DNA from: Symbiodinium kawagutii
Lineage: Eukaryota; Sar; Dinophyceae; Suessiales; Symbiodiniaceae
Reading direction: 5' to 3'
Assembly: GCA_009767595.1 (NCBI GenBank)
Contig: VSDK01010069.1
Location: forward strand, 48,245-112,244
Length of the DNA stretch: 64,000 bases
A program made the translations under genes and the position numbers. The notes beneath the pieces are model-generated. The model saw only the letters and a list, made by a program, of their open reading frames with translations. It ran no database searches and had not been told where the DNA came from. Numbering within the stretch: the first letter of the stretch is position 1; each line of letters begins with the position of its first letter. Below are positions 11,034-26,000 of this stretch, piece after piece.

Positions 11034-14000
11034 GCGAGATCTCCTCCGGCACTTTGGGAGACTATCCGCTCAACAGTTGACACCATGGCCACTTTGGGTT
11101 TGTTGATATTTGGGGGGGTTCCCAAATAGGAGACCCTCAAAATGGATGGTTTATTCCTATCAATGCTGGTAGTCAATGTTGGATGATTTGGGGTCCCCTA
11201 TTTTAAGAAACCGCTATATTTGTTGTTCCGGTCGAGGCCCGTTCTTGTTAAATCCGCTGAGGATTTTCCCTCACCTTAGCGGATGGGTTGGTTGCGGATT
11301 GACTCGTAGCCCTTGAATCCGCTCAGGTCTGTAGTAAAAAAGCTAGTGACAAATCGGTAAAGAAACAGAACTAGCGACATGTAGCAGCAAGAAGGATAAA
11401 GATGGATGATTCATGATGATTCTACACATGGATCCTGGATACTAGACTAAACCAAGCGACGGACTTCACATCAATGCTTGGGTACATGCAAGGATGAAAG
11501 TGCACATATGCATGCATCATGCCAGTAGCATTGATACGTAGACCACTCTCGGGTACAAAGGTGGCCAAATGGATGCGGGCAGCACAGAGGGATCTTTGCC
11601 ACGGCCAACTCTAGAGAGACTCTTTGGCCTCTTTGGCTCAAGAATTTTTAGTTCAGAAGCAGATGGCAAGTAGAAGATAGAATCAGATAAAGAATGAAGC
11701 AGTTGGGCTTTTTTGCTTTGCCAAGCTGGCTTGTGGTCTTTGTGCTGCATCCAGCTATTTCTGCACAAGCAAATGCGGAGCTTTCAGGAACGGCTCCCAG
11801 ACACTTGGAGGAAGAGGATTTTGAGGAAGAGGAAGAGGAAGAGGAATCCTTACCCTCAGGAGTCAGAGTCAAAAATGCGTTGAATGAAAGCATAGAGCTT
11901 CAGATTTTCCCTTCTTGGGATATATTCCTTGGATTCAGCGATAGAAGGAAGATCCTCGAGGGCAGGCTAACCATCATCTCAGTTTACGAAGACATCGCCT
12001 ACGACTTTGTGACAGAACCTCATGGTCTCATCGATGTGGAGAACTTTGGTGATGGGACAAAGACACATCTGGCAACGCTCAAACTTGACAATCCAATGAC
12101 GGGTAGGGAATCATCAAGCACAAGCACCGTCTACATTGGCGAATTTGCGCAGGCAGCAAGTCCAAATTTTGATATGACATGCTATCCCTTTGACAGCAAG
12201 GAAACCATCTTTCGGATTTCTCTCCAGAAACCGGGTGATATGATCTTTAAGCTTACTCTTGGGTGCATCAATGGGGAAGCCGGTAACACCACCTTGAACG
12301 GCAAGGTGTTGACTACCTGCACATGGCCAGCCATGGGAACCTACGTGGGATTTGAGTGGTCCAACTTTACCTGCACCCAAGAAGACGATGAGCAGATCAG
12401 CTGCTCCATGAGTGGTGTCAGGCAATGGGGGGCAATCTTCAATTCTTACATGTTGCCTTCGGTCATCTTCACCTTGATGGGTTTTTTGGCCTTCACTCTG
12501 GATGTCAAGATGGCGATGCCACGAGTGGCAACCACCATGCTCTCCCTGGTGTCCTTGACGAACCTCAGGAATTCCTTGGTTGCAACCCTTCCGATCTCTG
12601 GAGAAATTAGTTGGTTAGAGGAATACTATCTGGTGAGCATGACCTTCATGTTCTTGAATCTTGCGGGACATGCGATCAGCTTCTTCTTGGATGTTTCTGG
12701 TAGGAAGGGCCTCCAGAAACTCGTCAACAAGATCAATTTGTGGGGAATGATCCAGGTCATGTGGCTCATTGTTTTCATTCGACTTCACTCGCGTCAATGT
12801 GAGCTGGTCGATTCCCCTTCGACAAGCGTAGTGGTTGCCCTGCTGTCCATCAGCACCTTTGCATTCTTCCTTTTCGTTTTTGTTTATTATCGTCGGCCTC
12901 TCAAAGAGACGTTCTGGCCCACATGTCCAGTTGTTCCAACTTCGAGAGCCCCAGATCCAGTGGTTCCATCTTCGTCAGCCCCACCAAGGCTTCTGATGGA
13001 GGGGAAAGGCCCAGAAGATGACTGATCTGCAGAGCAGAGGGCTTCATCTCTGGTGCTCACCGAAAATCTTCGCTGTGCTCCGAAGGAGCAGCCCAGGAGT
13101 CAAGGCCCTGCCTGGAAAAGAGACGGAGACGGAGATATGGATAGAGTAACATAGAGTGGCAGGGGGTGACATAGGGTGACAGACACATAAATCAATAGAG
13201 ATCGACGCATATCAATTTGTATACACACATATGTGTTCATTCATTCATTCATCCATTCATTATTCATTTATTTGCTTATTTCGGTATTGTTGATTTATTG
13301 TTTTATTCATTTGTATTGAAAGTATGGGTTTATTTCTTCATTTATTGATTTACTTTTTTCTTGAATAGAGAGATATTAGAAAGATGAATGGATGGATGGA
13401 CGGACGGACGGATGGATAGGTACTCGTAGATGGACAGGTGGAAACTAGTTGAACAAAAACACGGATGGAGAGGAAGATGGAGATACCTAGATGTACAATG
13501 TATGAATTTGAACGGGTGATCTGACAATTTCATGACTAGTCATGCAGGCAGATAGGCGCAGAGAGAGCGCGGGGAGGGAGAGAGATCCTTTCACCCCTAT
13601 GCAATGCTTCTCTTTGGCTTTCGACCTGTTACCCTGCACTTGGCTTCCGTACAAACTTGGTTTGATTTGTTTGGTTCCTGTAGGGAGCAGTCCCTGCTAT
13701 CCGTAGCTGTTTGATATCAGAACGCGCGATGTTTTTCTACTTTGGGACTCACCAATCTTGAGCACGCCGAAGCAATCCACAACAGGTTTCAATGGACATT
13801 GGGACCTTGATGGGACCCCCATGGGACCTGCATGGGTGCTTTGCCAGGTCGGCCTTCTCAAAGGCCACATGAAAACGAAGATGGCCGAACTCCAAGGGAG
13901 GGCAGAGGCGGCCCAGGCGTCCTTGGACAAGGTGCCTCGATCCTCTTGGTGCGAGGGAAACACGGAAAGATACAGAGAGAGAGAGAGAAAAAAAAAAAAA

Positions 14001-17000
14001 GGAATTTGATGGCGATGGAGAGAGAGAGAGAGAAGAGTTGAATAGAGTTGAATGGAATATAGAGAATATAATATAGAAAGAAAAGAGTTGAATAGAATAT
14101 AAGAGAGAATAGAGATGAATAGAGCTGAATAGAGAATAGAAGAGAGAGAGAGAGTCTGCTACCACTGGAAGTTTGGAAAATGGGTTGTGAGAGGATATGT
14201 TGATTTCGAGCAGACAGAAACCGACCAATTCCCAAGGATCTGGGATGATCTTGATGATGTGAATCCTTTTTCCCATGCAAAACTGATCACAATTTTATCT
14301 CTAAGATCAGCAGCGGCAGCTTTTCGAAGCTGCGAAGGCCCAAAAGAAGGTGGATGACATTCAAAGCCACGCGGCTGCTCTGCCATTGCTGAAACAGGTG
14401 CGCGCCCCAGCTAATGCGACAGTTTCAGGCAGTTGTTGAACAAATTGCAGGGCAGCAGTATTTTAGCTTACTCCAACGAAAGGGAAAAGTGGACATTCAA
14501 AAAAATCAGGTATCTGAAAGGTTGGCGGTCGTGGAGCAAGTCATTGAGAAGATGAGGAGAAGCGAAGCTATGCACTCAAGTGATCTGGAATTTAGGATCT
14601 GAAATGACTCTGCAATGTGTAATCACCATCATCCTTTTTTCTGGTGAAAACGGGATACAGCCGAAAGAGGGGGCCTTAAATGAATACCTTCAGCAGTTTC
14701 TTTGAGTCTGTGTGTGCGAGTCTGTGTCGGACACAGGGAAGGGGAACTCAAGTTGGTGACGGCAAGGCGCATTGTGCCCATTCTGAGGCACCTTTCCTGC
14801 TGGGCATCGAGAACCTGCCACCAGAGGCCGGAAGATCCTGAAGAGAAAGTGGGGTCATAATTACGACTACTGAATGATTAAGTACAATAGGATCTACAAA
14901 GCAAATTCATTCTAAGATCCTAGAAAGCAAGTTCGTCAATTATACTGGATGACGTTTTTTCCGATCTTTCTGAGATGTTTTTGGAAATGTGTGGGTTTTG
15001 TGTCAATGTGGCATGTGGGTCTCAGGAAGCCACTGCCGCCCTTGAGAACATGGACAAGGCGCCAGCCCACATCAGTCGCTTCCCATCCGTGGCACTGGAA
15101 CCAAGGCTGCGACAGAGGCCTTGACCAGCGTCGCTGATGCGCACAAGTTTGCACCGTGACAGCATGGGGCGCTGGAGCCGCTGGTCCTTGCGGTGAGTTG
15201 CTGGTTCTCCTTGTGCTGCAGCTGGGTGTTCTGCCATGTTCTGCTTGCCTTGATTTGCTTCGATTTGCTTGCCAGCTTCTGCCTGGCTGGATGGCTTGCA
15301 CTGCTTGCACTGCTTGCACTGTTTGCACTGCTTGCACTACTTGCCTCCCTTTGCCCTTCTTGGTTTGCAGGCTACAGGATTTCAGGCTTTGGGAGATTCT
15401 ACATAGGACCCTTGTTGCAAGATCCAGGACCCTACACTATACTTTGATGTGTTGCTGTCGGGCTGCTTTGACGGAGTCCTGGCCATTTCCTCCCAAGTGG
15501 AAAATGTGGACAGATTCAGAATTGCAGTGGCTTCAGTGGCTGGGTATGACATGTGGTGGATCCTGGTGGTGGATCCTGGTAGATTTTGTTGGATCTTGTC
15601 TCTTCATCCACGCCCAGGTGAGCCTGAAGCTAGTGGAAGCTGGGCGCTTGGCACAGGCTGGGAAATGGCTGGGACCAGGAGAGGTGACATTCCAACAGCG
15701 CAATTCCGTGGAGGCAACGGCTGACTCTGCCTGCCGCGAATTGGAGCAGGCTGCGTCCTTTTGAACCTCAATAGCTCCGGGACAAGGGCCTTTAACTTGC
15801 AAGAGCGTGCACATGGTGGCACCATGTAGCCCCAACGTAGCTGGATGGGCGAACCCTTTGACGTGCATGGGCTCAATGATGGCTGTCAGGCGAAGCAGCA
15901 ATTGGACACCAGTGTGGCAAAGGCTGCAACCAGCGTAGATGTTGGGCATTGGTGCTGCAATGTGCTGCACCTTCTGTGGTCCCTTGTGTCCCTGGGAGGT
16001 GCGAAAGTTCCAAGCCAACACCTCCGACAGAAGACGAAACCTGGTCCTTGCCAACATGAAGGAGACCTTCCCCCCATGGTCATAGCTGTGCAAGTAGTAA
16101 CCCCCAAGTACGACCCCCAACTAAAACTCCAGAGGACCCCAAGGCCCGGAGCTCTTGATTTTGTACAGCCTGCCTTTACAGCAGCTAGAACCATTTGCAG
16201 GAGCAAGTGGGTCTTGCTGAAGCAGCAGTTCAGAAAGTGAAGGTGCTGGCAGGCGCAAACAAGCGAAGACTCTTCGAAGACACACATCTGATTGGTCCCA
16301 ATTTCCATCAACTTCCCAAGATCGGGATGCCAAGTCAGGTGAACTTCCAAAAGCGAACTTGGAAAAAATGGCGGAGTGTCTCGACCTGGCACATGTGGCC
16401 GATCTTCAGGCACTGCATCATGCGACTCCCCCATCACATCCATCACTCCAACTGCGACGGCATGGCAGGCACAAACTGCGGTGACAGCGGCCAGACGAGA
16501 AGTACAAGACAGGTGCCCCATGGGGTGTCCCACAAGATGCTTCGAGGGTTGGAACATGTTGGAACATGTTGGAATCGTCCAGGCTGATCCAACATACGTT
16601 TTGTTTTGAGATGAGCTTGTAGATCTTGCAGGCAGCAAGAATTCCGCAGCAGCATGGACCAGCTTGCCACTCTGAAGTCCAATAGTGAGGCAAGACAGCA
16701 GCTTTGCCTAGCTATGCCATCTGGCTATGCCATCTGGCTATGCCATCTGGCTATGCCATTTGGCTATGCCATGTGCTCCGGTTTCGAATGTTTTCCAATC
16801 ATTTTTGCCTTGCAGGTCCTTCGCTGCAAGGCAAGGCTCCAGGACATGCTATGATATTGCCTTCTGATTTTTAATCCGGTGTAGATAATTGTAAATAGAT
16901 GTAGATATGATATGATATAATAAAAAACTTGTGTGTGTGTGCGCTTTGTGTGCGTGGCATATGATGACCATTCATGGTCCATGATGCGCTATAGTGCGCT

Positions 17001-20000
17001 CATGGTGAACTGGTCTTCCGGATAGAGTCAACACAGCACCTTTTTGTCCAGCACGCCAGGTTCGCATAGGGCACATGGAATCGGAGCTGAACAAGCTCTT
17101 GGCTCAGATCATGATCTTCACTTGCATGGTTTGATGGCCCAAAGGTTGGTTTGGCCATGCGATGATTGCTTGCCACAGCACGAATGCACTTGCAGGTCAA
17201 GGCAACTAATGCAAGAAGCCAGCGAAAAGCTTCAGGTGCTCCTAGGAAATGATTGCGCACTTGAACTTGAACCATCTTGAGCCTATAAACACTTGTTCCA
17301 TCATGTTTTTTTCAGGTCCACTCATCCCTTCGAAAAATCAAGGAGGTGCGCGACTGAATTTTGTTGATTTGTGCACGGCAGGATACGGCAGGTTCCCCGC
17401 CAACTGAGGATGTGCAAAACGCTGAAGCCAAAGTGGAGAGCTGCTAACCCAGGCTTTAGGATTTAAAGCAGAAGTTCATTTGTTCGCTGAGGGGTTCTGA
17501 GCAAGCTCCCAGGTGCACTTTCTTCTGGCGAGCACATGGGGCCGGAGGAAGCTGACACTCATACATTGGACACTGCTTTACTGAAATACTGCTGCTGCTG
17601 ATATGGAAGGATGATGCAGTTCTGGACGACGTGGAAACTGCTCTAAGTGCGGCCGCGACAGAGGCCCCGTTTGACATTGTTTGGTAAAGAGTAGGCACTA
17701 TAGAGAGCAGCATTGTAGGGGACAATAACCAACAATGCTGCTTAAGCACTCCTTTAGACTTTAGACTCATTTCTCAGCTCTGACTGTGGTCCTACAACTT
17801 TCACTTTCATGACCTCGAACTCTCCATTGGTTGGCCCGTTTCCAGGTGGAACACAAAATTCCTGCAGCATCAGGCAGTTGGATGGGCGATTTGCCTTCAC
17901 AGTTGGTGCTGCTCGGTACTGCTTGGTGGCTGAGCCATTTAGGACACGAGCTTCAAGAGCTTCGCAACCTCCTGGAAAGAGTGCAGAAGGCTGAAGCAGC
18001 GCTTAAGGAAATCAAGGACTGCCAACTGGACTGCAATGACTGTGCCCATTTTCATTTACAAGGTCTATCAAATTCCCGCGCTGGGATTGTTTCAGTTTGG
18101 CTGCTGCTTTTGGTGCTCAATTCCTCAACAACGTTGAGTTTCAAACGAAGCCAGCCCCCGTTTCGGTGAATCACCCCAGGAATGTCTTGCAGGCTGTCAT
18201 TGAAAGAATTTTGGTAAGAGCATACAAAAGTGGCATATCCAAGCAAATCCGTCAATGACAGGAAGTGAAAGCTCCGCCAGATCGTGGCACCCAAATACAT
18301 GAGCATCACTCCACAAGAGCCATCGAAAGAAAGTGTCGTAATTACATGCTCTCTCTCTCTCTCTCTCTCTCTTGCAAGTTCTCTCACATTAATTAGTGTG
18401 AAACCGGGGGAATGACACTCTTGGGGGGGAAACTTCTACATCAGCACCTGTACCCCTGCACTTTCAGTGCCTTTAGAGTTTCCCTCTTGGGCATGGTCAT
18501 CAAATGCCACCGAAACATTTTAAAACAATAAGAAAGATGCGATACAAGTAGATTATAGGCAGATGTTTTTTAATTTGTTTGATTGTTTTTTCAACACAGT
18601 CTTTAAACAATTTGTTGTAGTGTTTGCAGAGCCTTCCTCACAGGCACAGCTGCAGAAGCATGTGGGAAGTGACAAGGCTTCACCCACAGACATGGCCGCA
18701 GAAAGCCGTCACGCAGAATTCCCCTACAGACATGGCCTAGCATGTAGGTATACTGACTTTGTGGGGGATAGGATACTTGAGAAAAGTTTGCACCTGGAAT
18801 TTGCATGGCATTCCCACGTAGTTCCGGAAAGGTTTGCACACAGGATATCTTTGCATTTAGAATCTAAAGCAACATATCATACATGCATACATGCGTACAT
18901 GCATATAATCATATAAGTACATTTGAGTATGATATTTGTGTAAATGTAGATAAGATGCCTGGAGTCCTGACAAAAATGATTTGATTAGAGAAATCTGCAG
19001 GGTGACAGCAAAAAAAATAACAACTTGGACCATTCTTATGTTTTTCTGGATGTTAACTAGGACGGCAAAAAACAGGTACTGAGAATAGGGGGACGACTGT
19101 TTGTTCGTCGTCTCAGGTAAGGGATAGCAATGACATTGCATTCCTNNNNNNNNNNGCCGCACTCAATCCAATAAAAGCATGATACCCACTCAAATTGGGT
19201 CATGGTGACTGTCTCATGGGCATAACTGCCAGGGCCCACATGTATACATTCAACATCGGGAAACAAGTATACACTATTCACCACTATTCGAATATCAATA
19301 TGCGCGCATAAATCTCTCTTCCTTCCTCTTCTCAGTGCTATCTGCCTTTTCTCCCCTGGCACCTCTGTGCAATAGGAGGCAGATTGTGGACCAATTCCAC
19401 GAACGGATATTATTTGTGCGTCCAGATTGGTAAACTCATATGATCATATATTTGCATTCATGCATGCACATCTACAATTTTGTGAATACATATGTGGTTG
19501 CACATACTTACACGTACAGATGAACACACACACACAGACCCAACATTCGTAAGATCTTATGTTTGCACATGCACATGCACATACATGCATACATGCATAC
19601 ATACATACATGCATACATGCATACATGCATGCATCCATGCATACATCCATGCATACATCCATGCATACATGCATACATCCATACATGCATACATCCATGC
19701 ATACATGCATACATCCATACATCCATACATCCATACATCCATACATCCATACATCCATACATCCATACATACATACATACATACATACATACATACATAC
19801 ATACATACATACATACATACATACATACATACATACATACATACACACATACATACATACATACATACATACATACAGTTAGTGGGTGGGTTGATGGATG
19901 TTCGTACGATTGCGCGCATGTATTGCATATGCAAACAACTGCGGATCCTTGTAATAGACCTAAGGTGTATTTGAATAAATATACATCTATATACATTGGT

Positions 20001-23000
20001 ATGCATTTTTAAGCAAAAAATATCACATTTGATAATTTGCTTATTTACATGATGCATAACTAATGTGGGATCATTTGATTTACAATCATACGTCATGACG
20101 TCATGTGATGTAGTTCTATTTTCTGTTATGTTTGCCTGTAAGTCTGCAAGTAAAAAAAGGGCCACGTGCCTACGCAAATGCATGTATGTAAGTAGTAATG
20201 CAATGTAGTGCAATGCAATGGAATGTACTGTGATGTGTGCAAGTGATGTGCAATGTGTGTGTGTGTAATGTCGTGATGTCTTGCAACATGTTACGTATGT
20301 CGGAAACATGCATGTATTGATGTATGTCCGTTTCCTGTTTCAGTCATGTCAGATGTCACCGTGCGTACAACTGCGCGTGCGTGTGCAGTGACGTGTGCAC
20401 GATGTTTTGTTTGAAGGTGATGTTCGAATGACGTGGGCATGTAGTGTATGTATGTAATCATATGTAGCCTTTGCACCGAATGCTTGCATATGTAGATACA
20501 TTTTCGGGTGTTCTTGAACATCGAGTAATGTAATTCACTGCAAATGGTGTATTCATGGTTTGCGTTGCTTAATTCATAGCATGTAAGCACGTACACGCGT
20601 ACACATGCATTTGCATTTCTACGTTTGGACGCATACTTTTGCTTGTGCATGCATGTAATTCAGTGTACTTTAATGCAGTGTTGTGTACGGACGTGCAATG
20701 TATTGTTTGCAGCCTGTGCAATGCGTAAAAGGTATTAATCATATGTATCGGGCATGATGCGCTGCAATGGCATGCAACGCAACATGCTGTACACAGCTTC
20801 GTGTGCATGTATGTCGTAATGTTTCTTTGCCTGTAGCAATGCATGTGGTGCCAGTAATGTAGTGTGATGTAGTGTATGTCGCGTACGCATTTCCATATAA
20901 AGTACGCAAGTATATGATGTGATGCGGCATCAGGCAATGCAATAGAATTATGCTGCATGTTCACATGCATGTATGAATGCCTTCATGCTTGCACGCCGGG
21001 AGTACTGTAAATAATGTCATGTAGTGTAAGGTCTGGTGTAGTGTCTGTGTGCTCCGGGTAAGTCATGCATGCAATGTATGTACGTTTGTATGTGTGTGCC
21101 CGTGCATCCATCTAGTGTATGTATTGCATGTATGGGGATATGATGATGTCTTTTTGTGTATGGTTGCTTGCGCTACCGGGCAGTGTTGTTTGTAGGGTAC
21201 ATGCAAGCGAAAGGACACACATGGACATACCAGGCAATCGATAGAATTCAATAGCGATGAGCATGATATACAATACAGATATGAAAGCGTTTTTACACAT
21301 GTACAGGCAAATATCATTGCATATTTGTTGGACATATGCGTGTGCACAAATCTCTTTTGTCCAAGCGATATGCGGCCCGCAGTTGGGCTACATGCCTGCA
21401 GCAGGAACAGTAGAGGGTGGGGATTACTCGGTTCGCTCTTATGCCACTTTTGGTATTAGATATTTTCACACTTCCCTTTCTTCAGCAGCCAGTAAAGGAG
21501 CATGAAGTTGGCAAGAGGATGCAAGAGGTACTGTACCAATTCAGCAGATTAAAACACCTCAAGTTCAACAATTGCGAAGTGGGTGTAGCAAGGGTGAAGG
21601 AACTCTCCGAGGTTGCGAGGAGTGGTTCGCCCTGGGTGCACCCCGTTTGCTCGAGGAATTGATAGTGCGGAGGGTCCTTGAGGGATTTAGAGCGACGATG
21701 GGTTCAAGGGAATCCGGGTGCCTATGAATGTGACCGAGATACTTGATTCTAGGGTCAAAAAATTTAAGGGAAGTGGGAAGAAGGGAAGGGAAGACAATGC
21801 CTTTTTACACATTGTAAAAAAGCATGTATGCGTAACCATGTATTTCTGGATGTTGAGGACAGGATGACTTGGAAATGAGCATCATCGATCAAGGAAAAAG
21901 GCAGCAACAGCCACAGCAGCCACGAAAAGTAGCATCAGCTGCAATGCGCGCTATTAAAGCCCAATTTTTTATTGTCGGTCTTGCTAAATGATTGGGGGGG
22001 CCATGGTCCATAGGTCCATCTCAAAGCAGCAAATTTTGCGCCCGGAGAGGGATCAGAAACTTGACTTGCATTTTTTATACCCACGTGCTGCATGAATCGT
22101 TGTCCCTCATCATCATCTTCTTCCGCGTCTCCCTCATGGTCGTCGTCGCCGTTATGGTTTGTGAGGACGCTGCTTTTGAACGATCTCGTTCTCAATCGCT
22201 GAGCAAGCTTGCAGAGGAGTGGAGAAGCATTGAGTTTGCGAAAGAAATGTACTCCAACCATAACTTCGAAACCAGTGCAAAATCCAGAAGCCGAACAGAG
22301 TTCGGATTCGGATTGGTAGTTTGCAACACAAATTTTGTGCGACAGCCATGTGAGTTCAGAGTTTGCCACTGAAACATGGCCTCCAGCTTAGCTCCGTGCC
22401 ACATTCCCGAGAGGCTACTGCAACTGTACGCGAGCTGGAGAGGCGGCTTGATGCTTTGTCGGCCGCGGCAGCCAAACCAGATGAGCTCCCAATCCAACGT
22501 CTTTTGGCTGCACATTCTTTGATGTGCAGTGCATATTTGGTTGCTGGATGCCATTGCAGTTCTTTTCTCGACAGTGAAAGAATTAAAAAAGTATGAGTGC
22601 ATCAGATTGTCGATTGTTTTGCATATTTACTGGTACTAGTCGTAATTTCTGATAAGAGGTCTTGTGTTCGCAAAGAATGAGTGCCAACTGAACTTTCTTT
22701 GAGGCTTGCAGGAAGCCTTGCAAGAAGCACAAGAAGCTCAAAAGCTCAGCAACGAGGAGCTAAAAGGGGGCCGAACTCATCTCTACGGAGCACATTTCTA
22801 AGCAGTCAAACGATCTAAAAAGACTGATGGGATATGATGGGCAACAGCAATACTGCTAGGCCTTAAAGATGCCAACTGGGTGGCTTGGATGCAGAGGGCT
22901 CTCCACTGCTAGGCTCTGTCATTCCGACTTTGCCAAGGCAGATTCCTTTGGAAGCCAAAGTGGAGCTGGCAAAGCTTCAAGTGCGCTGCAAAGCTGCGCA

Positions 23001-26000
23001 GCGGAAGGTCGCTTGAGATCAGTTGAGTACCCTAGGGATCCTGTGGATGCGGGTGTGATTGCGTATGATGCGGTCAAGGCACAGAACTTGCGGTAAATCA
23101 TTGGCATTCCAGAACCGTTAGATCCCACTGCTGTTGATTGACTTCCCTCAGGCAAAGACATCCTGTGATGCTTTGGGATTCTGCTATCAGCGCATCACCT
23201 CTGAGTCCAAGTCAGCAGTGAGAGAAGCCCTGCGGAGTGCTGCGAAGCGAGGACTAGGCCTGAGTACCTAGATACGACGCTGGAAGATTGTTGACCCATG
23301 TTGTTGCATGACCCAACTTGACTTTTCACTTTGAAATTTCCATAGAGACACTGAAAGGAAGGGACATCAAGGGACTGGAAGGACCAAAGTTGTTGATGGC
23401 CGAGGTGCCTTCCAAGCAGACCAACTCTTCACGGAGCTTGCGCAGGGCAACAAAGAGTTGACCAAGCAGGACATCTTTGAATTCTTTGATCGTTACGGTG
23501 AGCTCCCCGGCAGCTCCCCAGCAGCTCCCCAGCTCTGCTGTTGCTGAGCTGAGGCATGGAAATGGGACTTTCAGAAGACAAAGCTTGGAACCCAGAAACA
23601 TCCAGAAATCAGCAGAATCACAGAGACTTGACGATGGAGAGAGAGAGAGAGAGAGACCCAGAGACTTTCAGAGGCCCCAGGAGACTATGAACAGATACGA
23701 ACCAAGAGACTCCATAAGATCAGATAGCCCAAGGGACTCCAAGGGACTCCCAGAGACTCCGTTCGCTCCGAGGTGCATGCTGCGCTTGAGCAGCTCATTC
23801 CTCACAGCCTCACGAAGCAAGCCTTCGACGCCATGCTGTCTGACTATCAGAGGCAATCCGAACTGTGCAGAGAAAGGATGCAGATGCGGAATGAAGTGTA
23901 TGAATGAAAACACACGTAAAGATAGTGTGTGTGTGTATCTATATCATATAGAGCTACATGTAGATGAGGAGAGACTGAAGAACGGATAGTCGAATACATT
24001 GAAAGGCAGATAGGATAGATGACACGATGCATGCATACATGTATGCATACATGCATGTGTCCAAAGGTTGATCCACAAACAGATACATCAACTGATAGGG
24101 TAAACATACCAATAAATGTATTTGATTGAGTGATGAGATGGATAAGTAGGTAGACAGATAGCAAGAAAAATACAGAATTTTACAAACACAAAGGTACCGC
24201 ATGGATAGATAGACAGAGAAATGGAGTATGATAGACCAACGGTGAACGGATTAATGAATAAAGAAAGATCGACGGATTAATGAATAAAGAAAGATCATCG
24301 TAAGATATGTCGGCAGCTAGGTTGATAGGAACAGGGTTTTTTTTGTCTAAAGAAGACAGATCAGATTAGACAGGCAACAGATATTACACATAGGTAGATA
24401 CGCACAGAGGTACACATAGAAAGGTTGATACGCACAGAGATACACAAAGAGAGAGAGAGAGGGACAGACCGACCGACCGACCGACCGACCGACAGACAGA
24501 CAGACAGACAGACAGAAAGGGAGGAAGGCCGGAAGGGAGGAAGGGAGGAAGGAAAAAGGAAAGAAAGAAAAGAAAGACAGAAGAAGACAGAAGAAAGACA
24601 TAAGAAAGACAAATGCTAGAAAAGAAAGAAAGAGGAAGAAAGAGAAAGAAACTGATAGGTGAATGTACACATGTTTTTCTTCCATTCTTGGCCCACACCT
24701 GAATGCGCATCTCCACCGTCTAGTGGGGGGCTGACTTGCTGGGCAATCAAGCTCGGGGCGACCCTACTCGACGGTCACCCCCTGACAGAAAGACAGAGAG
24801 GGGTGAATAGAAAGGCTGACCAACACACAGCCAGGCAGGCAAACAGAGAGTAGATAGAGATGCCAATACTCGTATAGACTGTATAGATGCATGTAGGCTG
24901 GCAGGAAGAGAGATGGACAAGTTGATACCTAAATCAGTGGTTTGCAGCTTCCAAGGATTAAGGCAGGAAGAACAACGAAAGACTTTGTAGAATGGTTCCA
25001 ATGGTTCTTAGAGTCCTTCCTCTCCTTCCATATTGGATTGGCCATGGGCATCGTGACCGTTCTGCCAGGGTGGTCCGTGATATCAGCCTGACAGACAACG
25101 CGGCTGTCCAGGCTGCCCGCAAGGCCAGGACTCCAGATCTCTCCTGCAGCTGTACAATTCCGGAACACATGGCACTACATGGAACTAGCTGCTGGCTGAT
25201 AGGCCTAGATCCAATGCCAGTGGAGGTTTGAATTGGGAGATAAGCATATGAGATTTGATGAGATATGTTTTGTGGTACTTGCGGCCAGGTACGCAAGTTG
25301 GAGATCGGAGAGCTCGTCAGCATCCAATCTCCGGTTCAGAAGGAGCGAACTGAGGGAACCTGTGATTAAAGTGATCTTCCAAGAATGATATGCCTGTTCC
25401 CAACAAGATCTATTTACGTTTGCAACATGCATGCTTCAACAATCCAAACTCTTCCAAACAGAAACACAGAGAGAGAGAGAGAGAGCGAGAGAACAATAGG
25501 GCTGCCCTCAACATGACTCACACTGCACCCACCTCCGTGCTTCTAGGATCCGCTGGGCCTGGAACGCGCCATGTGCCACGCTGTCAAAGATGGAGCCTCT
25601 GGTTGGGTTACAGTCGGCAGCCAAGTTGTGCCGAGTTGGTATAGTGCAATGGCAGGTCATGGCAGATCATGGCACGTCCCCAGAAGAAAGGAATGACGGC
25701 AGTATACAAAACGTGGCGCACATCCTAGAAAGGAGAACAATGACGGCACATTCGCAAAGATGGCATAGGGATGCGTAGGGTTTGAGATGGTTTGAACCTA
25801 CAGAGCTCCCCAACTAATCCCATTGAACCTGTCCATGGCTGATCATGGTTGGTAACCTTGATAAACCTTTTGTGACAGAGCACAATCACCGATCACAACC
25901 GGGAGAGCTCAGGTTCGGACCAAGGGAGGCATTTCATATTTGATGCTCAGCGTTGATTCAGCAAGATTTTTCAGTGCTGAAATTGCGGTGAAGCCATCAT

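Larger units (their letters stand above)
11034..13847 (+). other. Host intron carrying the nested channel gene
   Basis: Interval between phase-0 coiled-coil exons 10947-11033 (GC donor at 11034) and 13848-13931 (AG acceptor). Besides the channel gene it holds a short dispersed repeat (11139-11200) and GGAT/CATT simple repeats (13230-13430). The intron reading depends on the two exons belonging to one gene. Confidence 0.5.
18677..21488 (+). other. Long intron: CATA array and TGCATG-rich sequence
   Basis: No coding exon was recognised between the exons at 18644-18676 and 21489-21527. The interval contains a 10-N gap (19146-19155), the CATA/CATC array and, from about 20180 to 21100, sequence rich in imperfect TGCAATG/TGCATG/GTGTAATG words. 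Confidence 0.55.

Noticed and set aside
15102..15143. Extra coiled-coil exon (AATEALTSVADAHK) after 15026-15058
   Set aside because: It would require a 43-nt intron, shorter than any other inferred here; left out of the gene model.
19444..20309. Overlapping frames of 140-250 residues rich in M, Y, V, C or H, I, T
   Set aside because: Artefacts of the CATA/CATC array on both strands.
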